From the IMG/VR virus record IMGVR_UViG_3300028198_000202, positions 1 through 22,314 of that record: a stretch of DNA of 22,314 nt. The stretch is one strand, 5' to 3'. Shown in pieces: positions 1 through 7,845 of the stretch (positions are counted from its first letter, which is position 1; each line of letters begins with the position of its first letter). The notes below the pieces were generated by a model. It worked only from the letters and a program-made list of their open reading frames with translations, was not told the origin of the DNA and did not search any database. Source of the stretch: a virus. The position numbers and the translations under genes were made by a program.

Positions 1-51
1 TTTACTAAAGAGATGGGATTAGAAACCAAATCTGGTGATAAGAAGAAATGA
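1..51 (+). CDS. 3' end of an upstream gene (partial)
   Basis: An open frame runs from base 1 to a TGA at 49-51 and gives only the last 16 residues (FTKEMGLETKSGDKKK), which are polar and lysine-rich. The stop overlaps the next gene's ATG as ATGA (48-51), the usual sign of translational coupling in tightly packed phage operons. That junction is the main reason to believe this is a real gene end. Too little is visible to assign a function. Confidence 0.6.
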   Translation, partial: FTKEMGLETKSGDKKK

Positions 52-2450
52 TTAGAGATTTAAATAAGATATTTGAACTTTGGAAAGATAAAGTTGGTTC
101 TAAAAGAACGCCTAATCCTAAGAGTGCCGAACATCAATACCAATTAAGAGAAATTTTGAATGACTTTAATTGGGATGAAGAAGTTATAACTGAATTGTTA
201 TATAATTTATCGGAAGCAAAAGGTAAGGTTTATTTGAAAGGAAAAAGTGCACCACCAGGAGCAGAAGTTCAAACTGGACCCCGAGGTGGACAATATTATA
301 TAGGTGATCCAGATACAGGAGAACCTGAAAAACCAAGTGCTAAAAAACCTAAACCTAAAAAACTTACAAAGACTCAACAGGCTGAAAGAGATAGAATAGA
401 TGCACTTAAAATTGATAAAAAACTTAATGATGCAGAAACTCCACAAGAAGAAGGTAAAGTTCTTGATGAAATAGTAGAAAATGAACATCAAGAAATATTA
501 GGTGGAAACTATGGGCCAGGAGGTGGAGCAGCAAGTTATGGTGAAATGAATTATTCGGAGGCTACTAATGGATTTGCAAATGGTGAACCTACACCTTTAG
601 GAGTAACACCTTCAAAACCAACACCAAAACCAGAACATAAAGAAAGATACAATCAAGGAAATCAGAAGAAAAAAAGAATTGCTTATGCACAAGAACTTGG
701 TATAGTTCCTTATAATGATGATGATGAAAAACAACGAGAAAAGGTTGTAAATGAGCTGGCCCGTAGAGAAACTTGGGTTGATGGACAAATGGAAAAACAT
801 CAGGGTACTAAAGTAAAAGACCAACATTTTAAGTCTAAAAAAGACGAGGAATCACAGAGAGAATGGTTAAGAGTTGGATTTGATGGTGGTCGTTCAACTA
901 TGGAAGATTTACAGAATGATCCTGATTATGGTGGATTAAGTGATAATCCTGAACACCCTAAACCAAAGTCAATGATTATGTCTAAGGCAAATCAAGAAAT
1001 GGTTAAAGGTTTATTGGAGAAAAAATTAAAGGCTTGTGAATTTAAAGAAACTAAAAAGGCAAAGAAGAAGTGTGAAACTCATTATAAAGAACAATTAGAA
1101 AATTTTGAACATGGACTTGAAGATCACGATACGGGAACGGTTTATTATGATAAAGATGGAAATTTAAGATTTTTAAATACTTCTAACAAGAAAAGTAAGT
1201 CTATGAAAGACCCACATAATAATTCTACAGCAGAAACAAGAATACCTACTGTAATAGCTGCTATGGGAGAGATAGCTGATAGTGGGGATTATCCAAATAT
1301 GGATGTAGAGAAAGTTGCTAAGAAAGTAAATGATGCACAAGAAACTGCAACAAAAATGTCTGTAAATGCATCAAAAAATGTTATGTTGGGAAATGATAAA
1401 GACGGAAATGCATCAAAAACACCAATAACTACAACCCAAGGAGATTCATCAGGAGAGGGATCAGATTCTGGAGGACTTGGGGTTGTGGCAAAAAGATTAC
1501 CAGCACAAAAGGCATATCAAAACGAACCTGCATATTTTGAAGCCGCAAAGAAACATAAAAAAACACAGGCTAAGTTAGAAGAACTTTATCCTGATACTCC
1601 CAAGGAAGATAAATGGTCTGATGAACAAGCATTAGTTGCAATTATGGAACTTAATAAAAGTGGAAATGGAAGTTGGAAACCACACGGTAAATTTATTAAT
1701 AAAATGGGGCAAATGTATAATCAGGTAAATGATAGATTTAATGAGTTATCTCCACCAAAAACTGAAGAACAAGCATATGAACAGATATCAAAAGAAAGTG
1801 AAATTGAAGATGATGATGGTAACATGGTCCCAGTTTATACACCCGATGAACTTAAAGAGATTAAAGAAAACGATAATTTAAAAGAAGCTGGTAAATTAAA
1901 TGAAAATTATAAGAGGGCGATGGCAAACGCACACGAAGAAGTTGTTAGTGGAGCAAAAGACTCAGATGAAGAATATTGGAAAGAAAATGGCCCCGCACCA
2001 GTTAATGAGATTACAGGGGAACCTGAAAATGGCCCCCATGTTAGAGGTTATGTAAAATCTTGGATGGCAGGAATGCATTGGGATAAATATATAGATAATT
2101 TAGATGGTAAGAAAAATATTCAAATTGGTGGTATAAATTGTAAACCAGAAGATTTTAGAAAATGTCTTGCAGACCAAGCTGGTATAGATGAAGAGCCAGA
2201 TCCTAAACCAGATACGGAGTGGAGAGAAAAATTACAAGAGCATTTAGAAAAGAATATACAAATAGATGCTGATTCTAACGCTGTTAATTTAAGGGGGAAA
2301 GATGGAAATGATGTTCATGAACTTGGAGAGGATACTTGGAGAAGTGCTGGTGATTCTAAAAAGATAGCTGGTGGTATTGGTGATGATATGATAGAATGTA
2401 TTAAAAAGAGTGTTAGTGAACGAAAGGCTATCCAGAGGAAACCTAAATAA
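48..2450 (+). CDS. Large lysine/glutamate-rich phage protein, function unknown
   Basis: This is an 800-aa hydrophilic protein with no signal peptide or membrane segment. The first ~60 residues look helical. Residues 69-96 hold a Pro/Gly-rich segment with the phrase GAEVQTGPRGGQYY; similar GPRGG-YY phrases occur as linkers in other phage proteins, including some head-associated ones. A charged, low-complexity stretch follows (about 96-230), and the rest is mostly helical with many Asn, Asp, Lys and Gly and an acidic Asp/Glu-rich zone around 590-620. No enzyme motif was recognised. It is coupled to its neighbours on both sides (ATGA at 48, TAATG at 2448-2452). Size, composition and position next to another uncharacterised gene would suit a virion or internal head protein, but that is inference. 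Confidence 0.85.
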   Translation: MIRDLNKIFELWKDKVGSKRTPNPKSAEHQYQLREILNDFNWDEEVITELLYNLSEAKGKVYLKGKSAPPGAEVQTGPRGGQYYIGDPDTGEPEKPSAKKPKPKKLTKTQQAERDRIDALKIDKKLNDAETPQEEGKVLDEIVENEHQEILGGNYGPGGGAASYGEMNYSEATNGFANGEPTPLGVTPSKPTPKPEHKERYNQGNQKKKRIAYAQELGIVPYNDDDEKQREKVVNELARRETWVDGQMEKHQGTKVKDQHFKSKKDEESQREWLRVGFDGGRSTMEDLQNDPDYGGLSDNPEHPKPKSMIMSKANQEMVKGLLEKKLKACEFKETKKAKKKCETHYKEQLENFEHGLEDHDTGTVYYDKDGNLRFLNTSNKKSKSMKDPHNNSTAETRIPTVIAAMGEIADSGDYPNMDVEKVAKKVNDAQETATKMSVNASKNVMLGNDKDGNASKTPITTTQGDSSGEGSDSGGLGVVAKRLPAQKAYQNEPAYFEAAKKHKKTQAKLEELYPDTPKEDKWSDEQALVAIMELNKSGNGSWKPHGKFINKMGQMYNQVNDRFNELSPPKTEEQAYEQISKESEIEDDDGNMVPVYTPDELKEIKENDNLKEAGKLNENYKRAMANAHEEVVSGAKDSDEEYWKENGPAPVNEITGEPENGPHVRGYVKSWMAGMHWDKYIDNLDGKKNIQIGGINCKPEDFRKCLADQAGIDEEPDPKPDTEWREKLQEHLEKNIQIDADSNAVNLRGKDGNDVHELGEDTWRSAGDSKKIAGGIGDDMIECIKKSVSERKAIQRKPK

Positions 2451-3340
2451 TGATCAAACTAAAAGACTTACTAATGGAAGATTGGATTGATGATAAGTGG
2501 TATCCTGCCCATACGAGAAAAACATTAGATTGGGTTCTTAATCAAAAAACTATTCCCATTTATCCAAAGTCAATGGAAAGAATAATTGGTAAAATACCAA
2601 TAACTTCTTTTCATGTAACAACTCTCCATCATTTAGATAATGTAAAAAGTTTACTTGGTAGTAAAAAATCTATGTCAACTTTTACTCGCGCCGGTAAAGA
2701 TTCTCAATTGGCTAAAGGAAAAGGTATCCAAACCGAAGGTGGAGTTATATTTTGGTTAGAAGGAACTTTATTGGCAAGAAAATATATGGATATGCAAAGT
2801 GAACCCGATAAAACTGGTCGTAGATGGATATCTTCAACAATAGTTTTTGATGATCCTATGCTGGTAAAATCAGCCGCTAAAAGAAAGAAGATACCTGACC
2901 GTGAAGCGTGGAGAGATTTTGAATGGGAAACAAAAGATAAAATGCAGGAAAAATTTGGTGGTGGTGCAGATAATATCAAAGAATATGAAAAGGAAGTTAA
3001 AGAAATATTAAATAAAAGAGCATCTGAAGTAATTGCTGACTATATTGACTTGACAAATAAGTTGTTGAAAAAACATAAAAAGTTAGTAAAGAAAAATCTT
3101 TCAACACCAGGCAAGAAAGGTTCTGTTTGGTGGAACGAAATTTTGATATATGGTGCAAAGATTAAAGAAATATTTGTAATGAGTAGAGTTGCTAAGGATT
3201 TGGATTGGAGTGTCACAGAAAGAGGTAAACTTGAAAAACTTGCCTCACTAGCGACTGGTAATGACCCAATCACCGTTGGAACTCCTACAAAATATCGTAA
3301 GTGGTATACAGATAGGAAAGGAGTTTTTGATGATGTTTAG
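2450..3340 (+). CDS. Phage protein of unknown function with an N-terminal HVT...STFT segment
   Basis: This 296-aa protein begins MIKLKDLLMED, a short amphipathic N-terminus of a kind often seen on proteins of large marine T4-like phages. Residues ~50-135 are the most ordered part: SFHVTTLHHLDNVKSLL, then KKSMSTFTRAG, a Gly-rich turn (KGKGIQTEGGVIFWLEG), then DKTGRRWISS. The His-x-Thr followed by Ser-Thr-x-Thr is loosely reminiscent of ADP-ribosyltransferase-like folds, but no clear catalytic Glu was placed, so that is only a guess. The C-terminal half is lysine-rich and helical (~165-225). Its ATG overlaps the previous stop by one base. The protein is likely co-expressed with, and perhaps packaged with, the 800-aa protein. 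Confidence 0.8.
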   Translation: MIKLKDLLMEDWIDDKWYPAHTRKTLDWVLNQKTIPIYPKSMERIIGKIPITSFHVTTLHHLDNVKSLLGSKKSMSTFTRAGKDSQLAKGKGIQTEGGVIFWLEGTLLARKYMDMQSEPDKTGRRWISSTIVFDDPMLVKSAAKRKKIPDREAWRDFEWETKDKMQEKFGGGADNIKEYEKEVKEILNKRASEVIADYIDLTNKLLKKHKKLVKKNLSTPGKKGSVWWNEILIYGAKIKEIFVMSRVAKDLDWSVTERGKLEKLASLATGNDPITVGTPTKYRKWYTDRKGVFDDV

Positions 3341-3358
3341 GGAGTGGAATAAAATATA

Positions 3359-3772
3359 ATGAGAACACAATTACTATGTACATTTACTAATATAAACGAT
3401 TTAAATGAAATAATTGATATTATTATTTCGTGCAATACTATAATGTATGATAAAATATATGTATTTCAGAACGAAGAGGATAAAAATCAATTAGTATGTA
3501 CGTATAATGTAGAATATGATGATGATTTTATGGAAGGTATTCCAGATACAATTTCTCTACATAGAAAAAAACAAACCAATACACTTTATACAATCAATGC
3601 ATTGAATGATATTATACGAGAATTAAATAATGGGGTTTTAGATAAAACGTATATTGTACCTTGGGAGAATTATAGAAATTCAATTTTATTAAATAATGAA
3701 AAGGGTTTAGTGAGAATAAAAACAAAAATTTATAAGATAGTGAATATTACAGAGTGGGGAACAACAGAATAG
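3359..3772 (+). CDS. Conserved-looking hypothetical phage protein (137 aa)
   Basis: Small soluble protein with no recognised domain. It has regular alternation of hydrophobic strands (QLLCTFTNI, KIYVFQN, QLVCTYNVEY) and a central segment HRKKQTNTLYTINALNDIIRELNNG that looks strongly constrained. I have the impression of having seen related sequences in T4-like marine phages but cannot confirm it. A GGAG sits at 3341-3344, rather far from the ATG. The gene ends in TAG at 3770-3772, and the reading frame then continues unbroken, in the same frame, into the GH6 gene that begins 12 nt later (see findings). Confidence 0.8.
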   Translation: MRTQLLCTFTNINDLNEIIDIIISCNTIMYDKIYVFQNEEDKNQLVCTYNVEYDDDFMEGIPDTISLHRKKQTNTLYTINALNDIIRELNNGVLDKTYIVPWENYRNSILLNNEKGLVRIKTKIYKIVNITEWGTTE

Positions 3773-3784
3773 GTTATAGGAATT

Positions 3785-4636
3785 TTGACGGATTTATTTT
3801 ATCCTGATTACATACAACATCAGAACTTAGTTAAGGAACACGAAGATTTGGGAAAAATCTATGCTCAACCGATGGCAATTTGGTTGGGTAGAGATAGATA
3901 CCATAAATTGAAACGTGTGCCTTCAAGAATTCAACGGTTGTTAAAAAGAGCAAAAAATAAAACAGTTGTATTTGTAATATATTCTATTCCGAATAGAGAT
4001 ATTAGTGGAAGACATTCTATGGGTGGAGAAGAAGATGAAGAGTCTTATTTAAAATTTATAAATGAGGTTATTGAAGGGATTGGTAATCATTCACCAATAA
4101 TAATATACGAACCAGATGCTTTATGTGATGGTGTTAAATTAACTAAAAAGAAATCACAACAACGAATAAAGTTGATGCAAACTTCACTTAAATTATTGAC
4201 TAACACAAATGCTAAAATTTATATAGATAGTGGACATCCAAACTGGTTGAAAGTAAGTGAAGTATGTTCGTTACTAAAAAGGTTTAAAAAAATACCATAT
4301 GAGGGATTTATATTGAATTGTTGTAACTTCGTAGATACTGATTCGTGTGTAGAATATGGTACGGAGATAAGTAAATACATTGGTAAGAATTTTGTTATAG
4401 ATACATCAAGAAATGGGTTAGGATATACTGGAAATATATACAATCCAACAAATATAGCAATAGGTGAGTATCCCACATTGGATACAAAAATTAAAAATTG
4501 TGATGGTTTCTTATGGATGAAACCATTAGGAGAGTCGGATGGTAAGGTTAATGGTACGCCTAAGGCAGGCCGATTCAGTTTAAAATATGCTTTAAAAATC
4601 ATTGAAAATAGTAAAAAAATAAATGTATTTAAGTAA
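3785..4636 (+). CDS. Glycoside hydrolase family 6 (cellulase/beta-1,4-glucanase-like) domain protein
   Basis: GH6 enzymes cleave beta-1,4-glucosidic bonds with inversion, acting as endoglucanases or cellobiohydrolases. The signatures appear here in the correct order: QPMAIWLG (28-35); FVIYSIPNRD (63-72) with substrate-site Tyr66 and Asp72; IIIYEPDAL (105-113) with the general acid Asp111; IYIDSGHPNWL (145-155); GFILNCCNF (174-182); FVIDTSRNG (203-211); and LWMKPLGESDG (243-253) with Asp252. By family alignment, Asp72, Asp111 and Asp252 match the three catalytic aspartates of Thermobifida/Trichoderma Cel6A. At 283 aa it is a minimal catalytic domain with no signal peptide, linker or cellulose-binding module. 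The TTG start at 3785 follows AGG (3778-3780) by 4 nt; the first ATG is codon 30, inside the conserved core. The likely target is a cellulose-like or other beta-glucan on the host or in its biofilm. Export could be by lysis or by virion incorporation (inference). Confidence 0.93.
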   Translation: MTDLFYPDYIQHQNLVKEHEDLGKIYAQPMAIWLGRDRYHKLKRVPSRIQRLLKRAKNKTVVFVIYSIPNRDISGRHSMGGEEDEESYLKFINEVIEGIGNHSPIIIYEPDALCDGVKLTKKKSQQRIKLMQTSLKLLTNTNAKIYIDSGHPNWLKVSEVCSLLKRFKKIPYEGFILNCCNFVDTDSCVEYGTEISKYIGKNFVIDTSRNGLGYTGNIYNPTNIAIGEYPTLDTKIKNCDGFLWMKPLGESDGKVNGTPKAGRFSLKYALKIIENSKKINVFK

Positions 4637-4660
4637 TATATATGATATTTATATGTGAAT

Positions 4661-4689
4661 ATGGTTACTTCGTTATTACGAATTACCAT
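4661..4689 (+). promoter_or_regulatory. Imperfect hairpin in the leader of the gp32-like gene
   Basis: ATGGT (4661-4665) pairs with ACCAT (4685-4689), and TTCGT (4669-4673) pairs with ACGAA (4678-4682) around a TATT loop, with a small bulge or mismatch between the two stems. Downstream is ~35 nt of A/U-rich, structure-poor RNA ending in a strong AGGAG (4725-4729), 8 nt before the ATG. In T4, gene 32 mRNA has a structured element followed by an unstructured A/U-rich leader through which gp32 represses its own translation. The same arrangement here suggests, but does not prove, autogenous control. Confidence 0.4.
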
Positions 4690-4737
4690 TGATAAATACA
4701 AAATAATAAATAAAACATACATATAGGAGATTAACAA

Positions 4738-5499
4738 ATGGACTTAGATAAAGTCAAGCGACGTTTAAATCAGTTACAAACATCAACACAAAGAACTTCA
4801 AATCTTTGGAAACCACAACCAGGAACACAACAAATTAGATTAGTACCTTATAAATTCAATAAGGATAATCCGTTCATTGAATTGTTTTTCCATTATGATC
4901 TAGGAGGCAAATCCCATTTATCCCCAATTAGTTTTGGTCGTCCCGACCCCGTTGAGGAGTTCGCACAGAAATTAAAGGCATCAGGTAATCGTGATGATTA
5001 TCGACTTGGTAAAAAACTCGAAGCAAAAATGAGAACTTTTGCACCAGTGATTGTTCGTGGTGAAGAATCACAAGGTACAAAGTTTTGGGGCTTCGGTAAA
5101 ACAGTTTATCAAGAAATACTCTCTGTCATCTCAGACCCAGATTACGGTGATATTACAGACCCAGTAAGTGGTCGTGATATTACAGTTGAATTTAAGACTG
5201 CAGAAGAAACAGGAGCATCATTCCCATCTACCGCAATCCGCGTTAAACCAATACAGACACCAATAAGTGAAGATAAGAATATTCTTGAAAAGGTAGCAGA
5301 TACCCAGAAGGATATTACTGAAATTTATCAGGAAAAGACTTATGATGAACTTACGGAAATTCTGAATAATTGGTTAGAAGGACGAGAAGATGATCCAGCA
5401 GAAAACACTACAAAGTCAGTAACTACGGCACAGTCTGTAGAATCTGCTAAGAGTGTAGAGAATGTTTCAGAGGCCTTTAACGAACTTTTTGATAAGTAA
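4738..5499 (+). CDS. 32: Single-stranded DNA-binding protein, T4 gp32-like
   Basis: This 253-aa protein would coat single-stranded DNA at the fork and during recombination. The basic N-terminus (KVKRRLNQLQTSTQRTS) resembles the Lys/Arg-Ser/Thr region that gives gp32 its cooperativity. The core (residues ~20-160) follows the gp32-type OB-fold pattern: LWKPQPGTQQIRLVPYK, PFIELFFHYDLGG, SFGRPDPVEEFA, then KFWGFGKTVYQEILSVISDPDYGDITD. The zinc-binding cysteines of T4 gp32 are not visible, as in some marine relatives. The C-terminal third is acidic and ends ...EAFNELFDK, like the acidic tail that contacts partner proteins. A strong AGGAG site 8 nt upstream fits high expression. It sits directly before uvsX, its functional partner. 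Confidence 0.9.
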   Translation: MDLDKVKRRLNQLQTSTQRTSNLWKPQPGTQQIRLVPYKFNKDNPFIELFFHYDLGGKSHLSPISFGRPDPVEEFAQKLKASGNRDDYRLGKKLEAKMRTFAPVIVRGEESQGTKFWGFGKTVYQEILSVISDPDYGDITDPVSGRDITVEFKTAEETGASFPSTAIRVKPIQTPISEDKNILEKVADTQKDITEIYQEKTYDELTEILNNWLEGREDDPAENTTKSVTTAQSVESAKSVENVSEAFNELFDK

Positions 5500-5516
5500 A
5501 ACTGATTGGAGAAAAT

Positions 5517-6614
5517 ATGTCAGTTAGAGACGAATTGGCAAATGTATTAGCCGATAGTTTAAACAAACAATTCAAGGATATGAAAGTAGCATATTTCTTG
5601 GACGGGTCTGATACAACACCCACAGATATTAAAGAATTTATATCAACAGGTTCGACTATGTTGGACTTGGCAATTGCTAATAAACCAAATGGTGGTATTG
5701 CGGTAGGCCGTATTACTGAAATTAATGGTTTAGAATCAAGTGGTAAATCTTTAATCGGAGCACACATACTTGCAGAAACCCAAAAGAAAGGCGGAGTCGC
5801 TGTTTATATAGATACAGAGAATGCCGTTAGTGAGGAGTTTTTGAAAGTATTAGGAATAGATACATCACAGTTACTTTACTTACAATTACAAACTGTAGAA
5901 GAAATTTTCCAGGCAATCGAGGAGATTGTTCTTAAGGTGAGAGAGGCTGAAAAGGATAGACTGGTTACAATATTAGTTGATAGTTTGGCTGCTGCTTCCA
6001 CACAAGTAGAGATAGACGCAGATTTCGAGAAAGACGGTTGGGCAACTTCCAAAGCGATTATTATATCAAAAGCTATGAGAAAGATTACCCAGATGATTGG
6101 TCGTCAAAGAATAGCACTTGTCTTTACAAATCAACTACGAGCGAAACTTGGAGTAATGTTCGGAGATCCTTGGACAACTTCAGGTGGGAAAGCTCTTCCT
6201 TTTCACGCTTCTACTCGAATTCGATTAAAGAATAAAGGTAGAATAACAGACACCAAGAAAAATGTATTGGGAATGACAATACTGGCACAAGTTGTTAAGA
6301 ATAGACTTGGGCCACCTTTAAGACACGCCGAATTTCCACTATATTTTGAAAGTGGAATTGATGATGTGGGTTCTTGGTTAGAAGTAATGAAAAAACATAA
6401 GTTGGTAAAGTCTGCAGGAGCTTGGTATACATATACCGATGTTGCAGGTGAAGAATATAAATTTCAATCTAAAGATTTTCTTAAAATATTAGAAGAAAAC
6501 TCTTTGAAGGATGAGGTTTATGATAGAATTTGTGATAAAGTAATTCTTAAGTATGATATAAAAGATATGGATGAATCTGAACTCGTGAAAGAAGAAGTAG
6601 AGGGAGATGAATAA
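5517..6614 (+). CDS. uvsX: UvsX/RecA-family recombinase
   Basis: ATP-dependent strand-exchange protein for recombination-dependent replication and repair. Walker A is GLESSGKS at 71-78. The likely ATP-activating Glu101 lies in YIDTENA. Walker B is TILVDS at ~151-156. The L2 DNA-binding region is TNQLRAKLGVMFGDPWTTSGGKALPFH at ~204-230. The length of 365 aa is normal for T4 UvsX-type proteins (about 390), with an acidic C-terminal tail (SELVKEEVEGDE). GGAG at ~5508-5511 supports the ATG at 5517. It overlaps the next gene by 8 nt (6607-6614), so the two are translationally coupled. Confidence 0.96.
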   Translation: MSVRDELANVLADSLNKQFKDMKVAYFLDGSDTTPTDIKEFISTGSTMLDLAIANKPNGGIAVGRITEINGLESSGKSLIGAHILAETQKKGGVAVYIDTENAVSEEFLKVLGIDTSQLLYLQLQTVEEIFQAIEEIVLKVREAEKDRLVTILVDSLAAASTQVEIDADFEKDGWATSKAIIISKAMRKITQMIGRQRIALVFTNQLRAKLGVMFGDPWTTSGGKALPFHASTRIRLKNKGRITDTKKNVLGMTILAQVVKNRLGPPLRHAEFPLYFESGIDDVGSWLEVMKKHKLVKSAGAWYTYTDVAGEEYKFQSKDFLKILEENSLKDEVYDRICDKVILKYDIKDMDESELVKEEVEGDE

Positions 6615-7671
6615 TCGATATTTCAGCATACTTGAAGAAATTAAGAAAAAAGGCGGTAAACTAGATGATGGTCACTTCAATGATAAAGTACTTATTATAG
6701 ATGGTCTGAATACCTTTATAAGAGTATTCAGCGTTATGCCAACTCTCAATGATGACGGAGCTCACATTGGGGGAATAGTTGGTTTTCTAAAAAGTATAGG
6801 TTACGCGATTCATCTATTTAATCCCACCCGAGCCATTATAGTATTTGATGGTAAGGGTGGGAGCACCCGCCGTCGTAAGTTATTTCCAGAGTATAAGGCA
6901 GGACGTAAAGTTAAAAAGAAACTTGTTCGCTCGTATGATTTTAATACACCAGACGAAGAACGACAAAATATGCTTGTGCAACTTCAACGAATTGTAGAAT
7001 ACTTAGAATTATTACCAGTTTCAACACTATCAATCGATAATATTGAGGCAGATGACACTATTGGTTATTTATCTAAACAAGTTTTTGATAAAAGTAAGAT
7101 TACTATTTTATCAACCGACAAGGATTTTTTACAACTTGTAAATCATAGAATTAAAGTATATTCACCCACTAAAAAGAAAACGTATGATAGAGAAACTTTG
7201 ATGGAAGAATATGGAATACCATCTAAGAATTTTTTAACATACCGAATATTAGAAGGTGATAAATCAGATAATATACCTGGAGTTAAAGGTGCAGGATTAA
7301 TTACAATCAAAAAGAGATTTCCAGCTATAGTAGATAAAGACAATTATGTTTCATTAAAAGACATAGTTGAATATTCTGAAAAACATAAAGATGAATTAAA
7401 GTTATATGAGAGTGTTGTTGTTTGTAAGGAACAATTAGAACTCAATGATAAATTAATGCAGTTAAAAAATGTAGATATTTCTGGAAATGCTAGAATGAAA
7501 ATATTATCAGGAATAGAAAAACCAATTACAGAATTGGTGAAATATAAATTTGAGACGATGTTTTATGCAGATAAGTTGTTTACATCTTTACCAAATTTAC
7601 AAGGATGGTTAGCACAAAATTTCACACAATTGAACAGATACGCAAGGATGAGTCATGGGAAGAAAGCGTAA
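6607..7671 (+). CDS. rnh: 5'-3' exonuclease / flap endonuclease (T4 RNase H-like)
   Basis: Removes RNA primers and 5' flaps from lagging-strand fragments. The 354-aa protein carries the FEN/PIN-like acidic metal-binding residues in order: Asp32 (VLIIDGLN), Asp81 (IIVFDGKGG), Glu147/Asp149/Asp150 (NIEADD), Asp171 and Asp173 (LSTDKDF), and Asp218/Asp221 in EGDKSDNIPGVKGAG, which is also the helix-3-turn-helix DNA-binding element. STRRRKLFPEYKAGRK (86-101) matches the basic helical-arch region that grips flaps. T4 RNase H is ~305 aa, so this one has a slightly longer N-terminus and C-terminal tail. The start overlaps the end of uvsX, and its own end overlaps the next small gene by 17 nt. A proofreading/replication cluster of SSB, UvsX and RNase H is plausible. 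Confidence 0.93.
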   Translation: MNNRYFSILEEIKKKGGKLDDGHFNDKVLIIDGLNTFIRVFSVMPTLNDDGAHIGGIVGFLKSIGYAIHLFNPTRAIIVFDGKGGSTRRRKLFPEYKAGRKVKKKLVRSYDFNTPDEERQNMLVQLQRIVEYLELLPVSTLSIDNIEADDTIGYLSKQVFDKSKITILSTDKDFLQLVNHRIKVYSPTKKKTYDRETLMEEYGIPSKNFLTYRILEGDKSDNIPGVKGAGLITIKKRFPAIVDKDNYVSLKDIVEYSEKHKDELKLYESVVVCKEQLELNDKLMQLKNVDISGNARMKILSGIEKPITELVKYKFETMFYADKLFTSLPNLQGWLAQNFTQLNRYARMSHGKKA

Positions 7672-7843
7672 ATACTTTACTTCAACGGAACAACACGACG
7701 CACAGAAGCGCTGGCAAATGGAACATTATGAGCGTAATAGGGAAAAACTGCAAAAATTGGCCAGAGAACGGTATAAAAAGAAAAGACACCAAGAAATTGA
7801 AGAAACTTTGAGAAACGGATTGTATGGTGAAGAAAAAATATAA
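7655..7843 (+). CDS. Small basic protein (62 aa), paralogue of the 46-aa protein at 11964
   Basis: A 62-aa, strongly basic, helical protein: MGRKRKYFTSTEQ followed by a Glu/Lys/Arg helix with HYERNREKLQKLARERYKKK. The N-terminal 32 residues match the small protein at 11964 at 14 positions (KYFT, EQ, A, Y-RNR). Both genes have AAGGA exactly 6 nt before the ATG, supporting this start over the overlapping out-of-frame alternative beginning at 7605. Repeated Y..N/R-R motifs of this sort occur in small phage proteins and beside HNH-type endonucleases. No nuclease residues are present here. The basic charge suggests nucleic-acid binding (inference). Confidence 0.75.
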   Translation: MGRKRKYFTSTEQHDAQKRWQMEHYERNREKLQKLARERYKKKRHQEIEETLRNGLYGEEKI

Positions 7844-7845
7844 TA

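Noticed and set aside
4219-4737. 172-aa open frame on the minus strand
   Set aside because: It lies antisense to the GH6 gene, whose motifs are unmistakable. Its translation is a Phe/Ile/Leu/Tyr-rich string typical of the complement of AT-rich coding sequence, with no ribosome-binding site.
7605-7811. 68-aa alternative frame overlapping the RNase H gene end and the small basic gene
   Set aside because: It overlaps both neighbours heavily. The 7655 frame has a better ribosome-binding site and a paralogue at 11964, so this one is a shadow.
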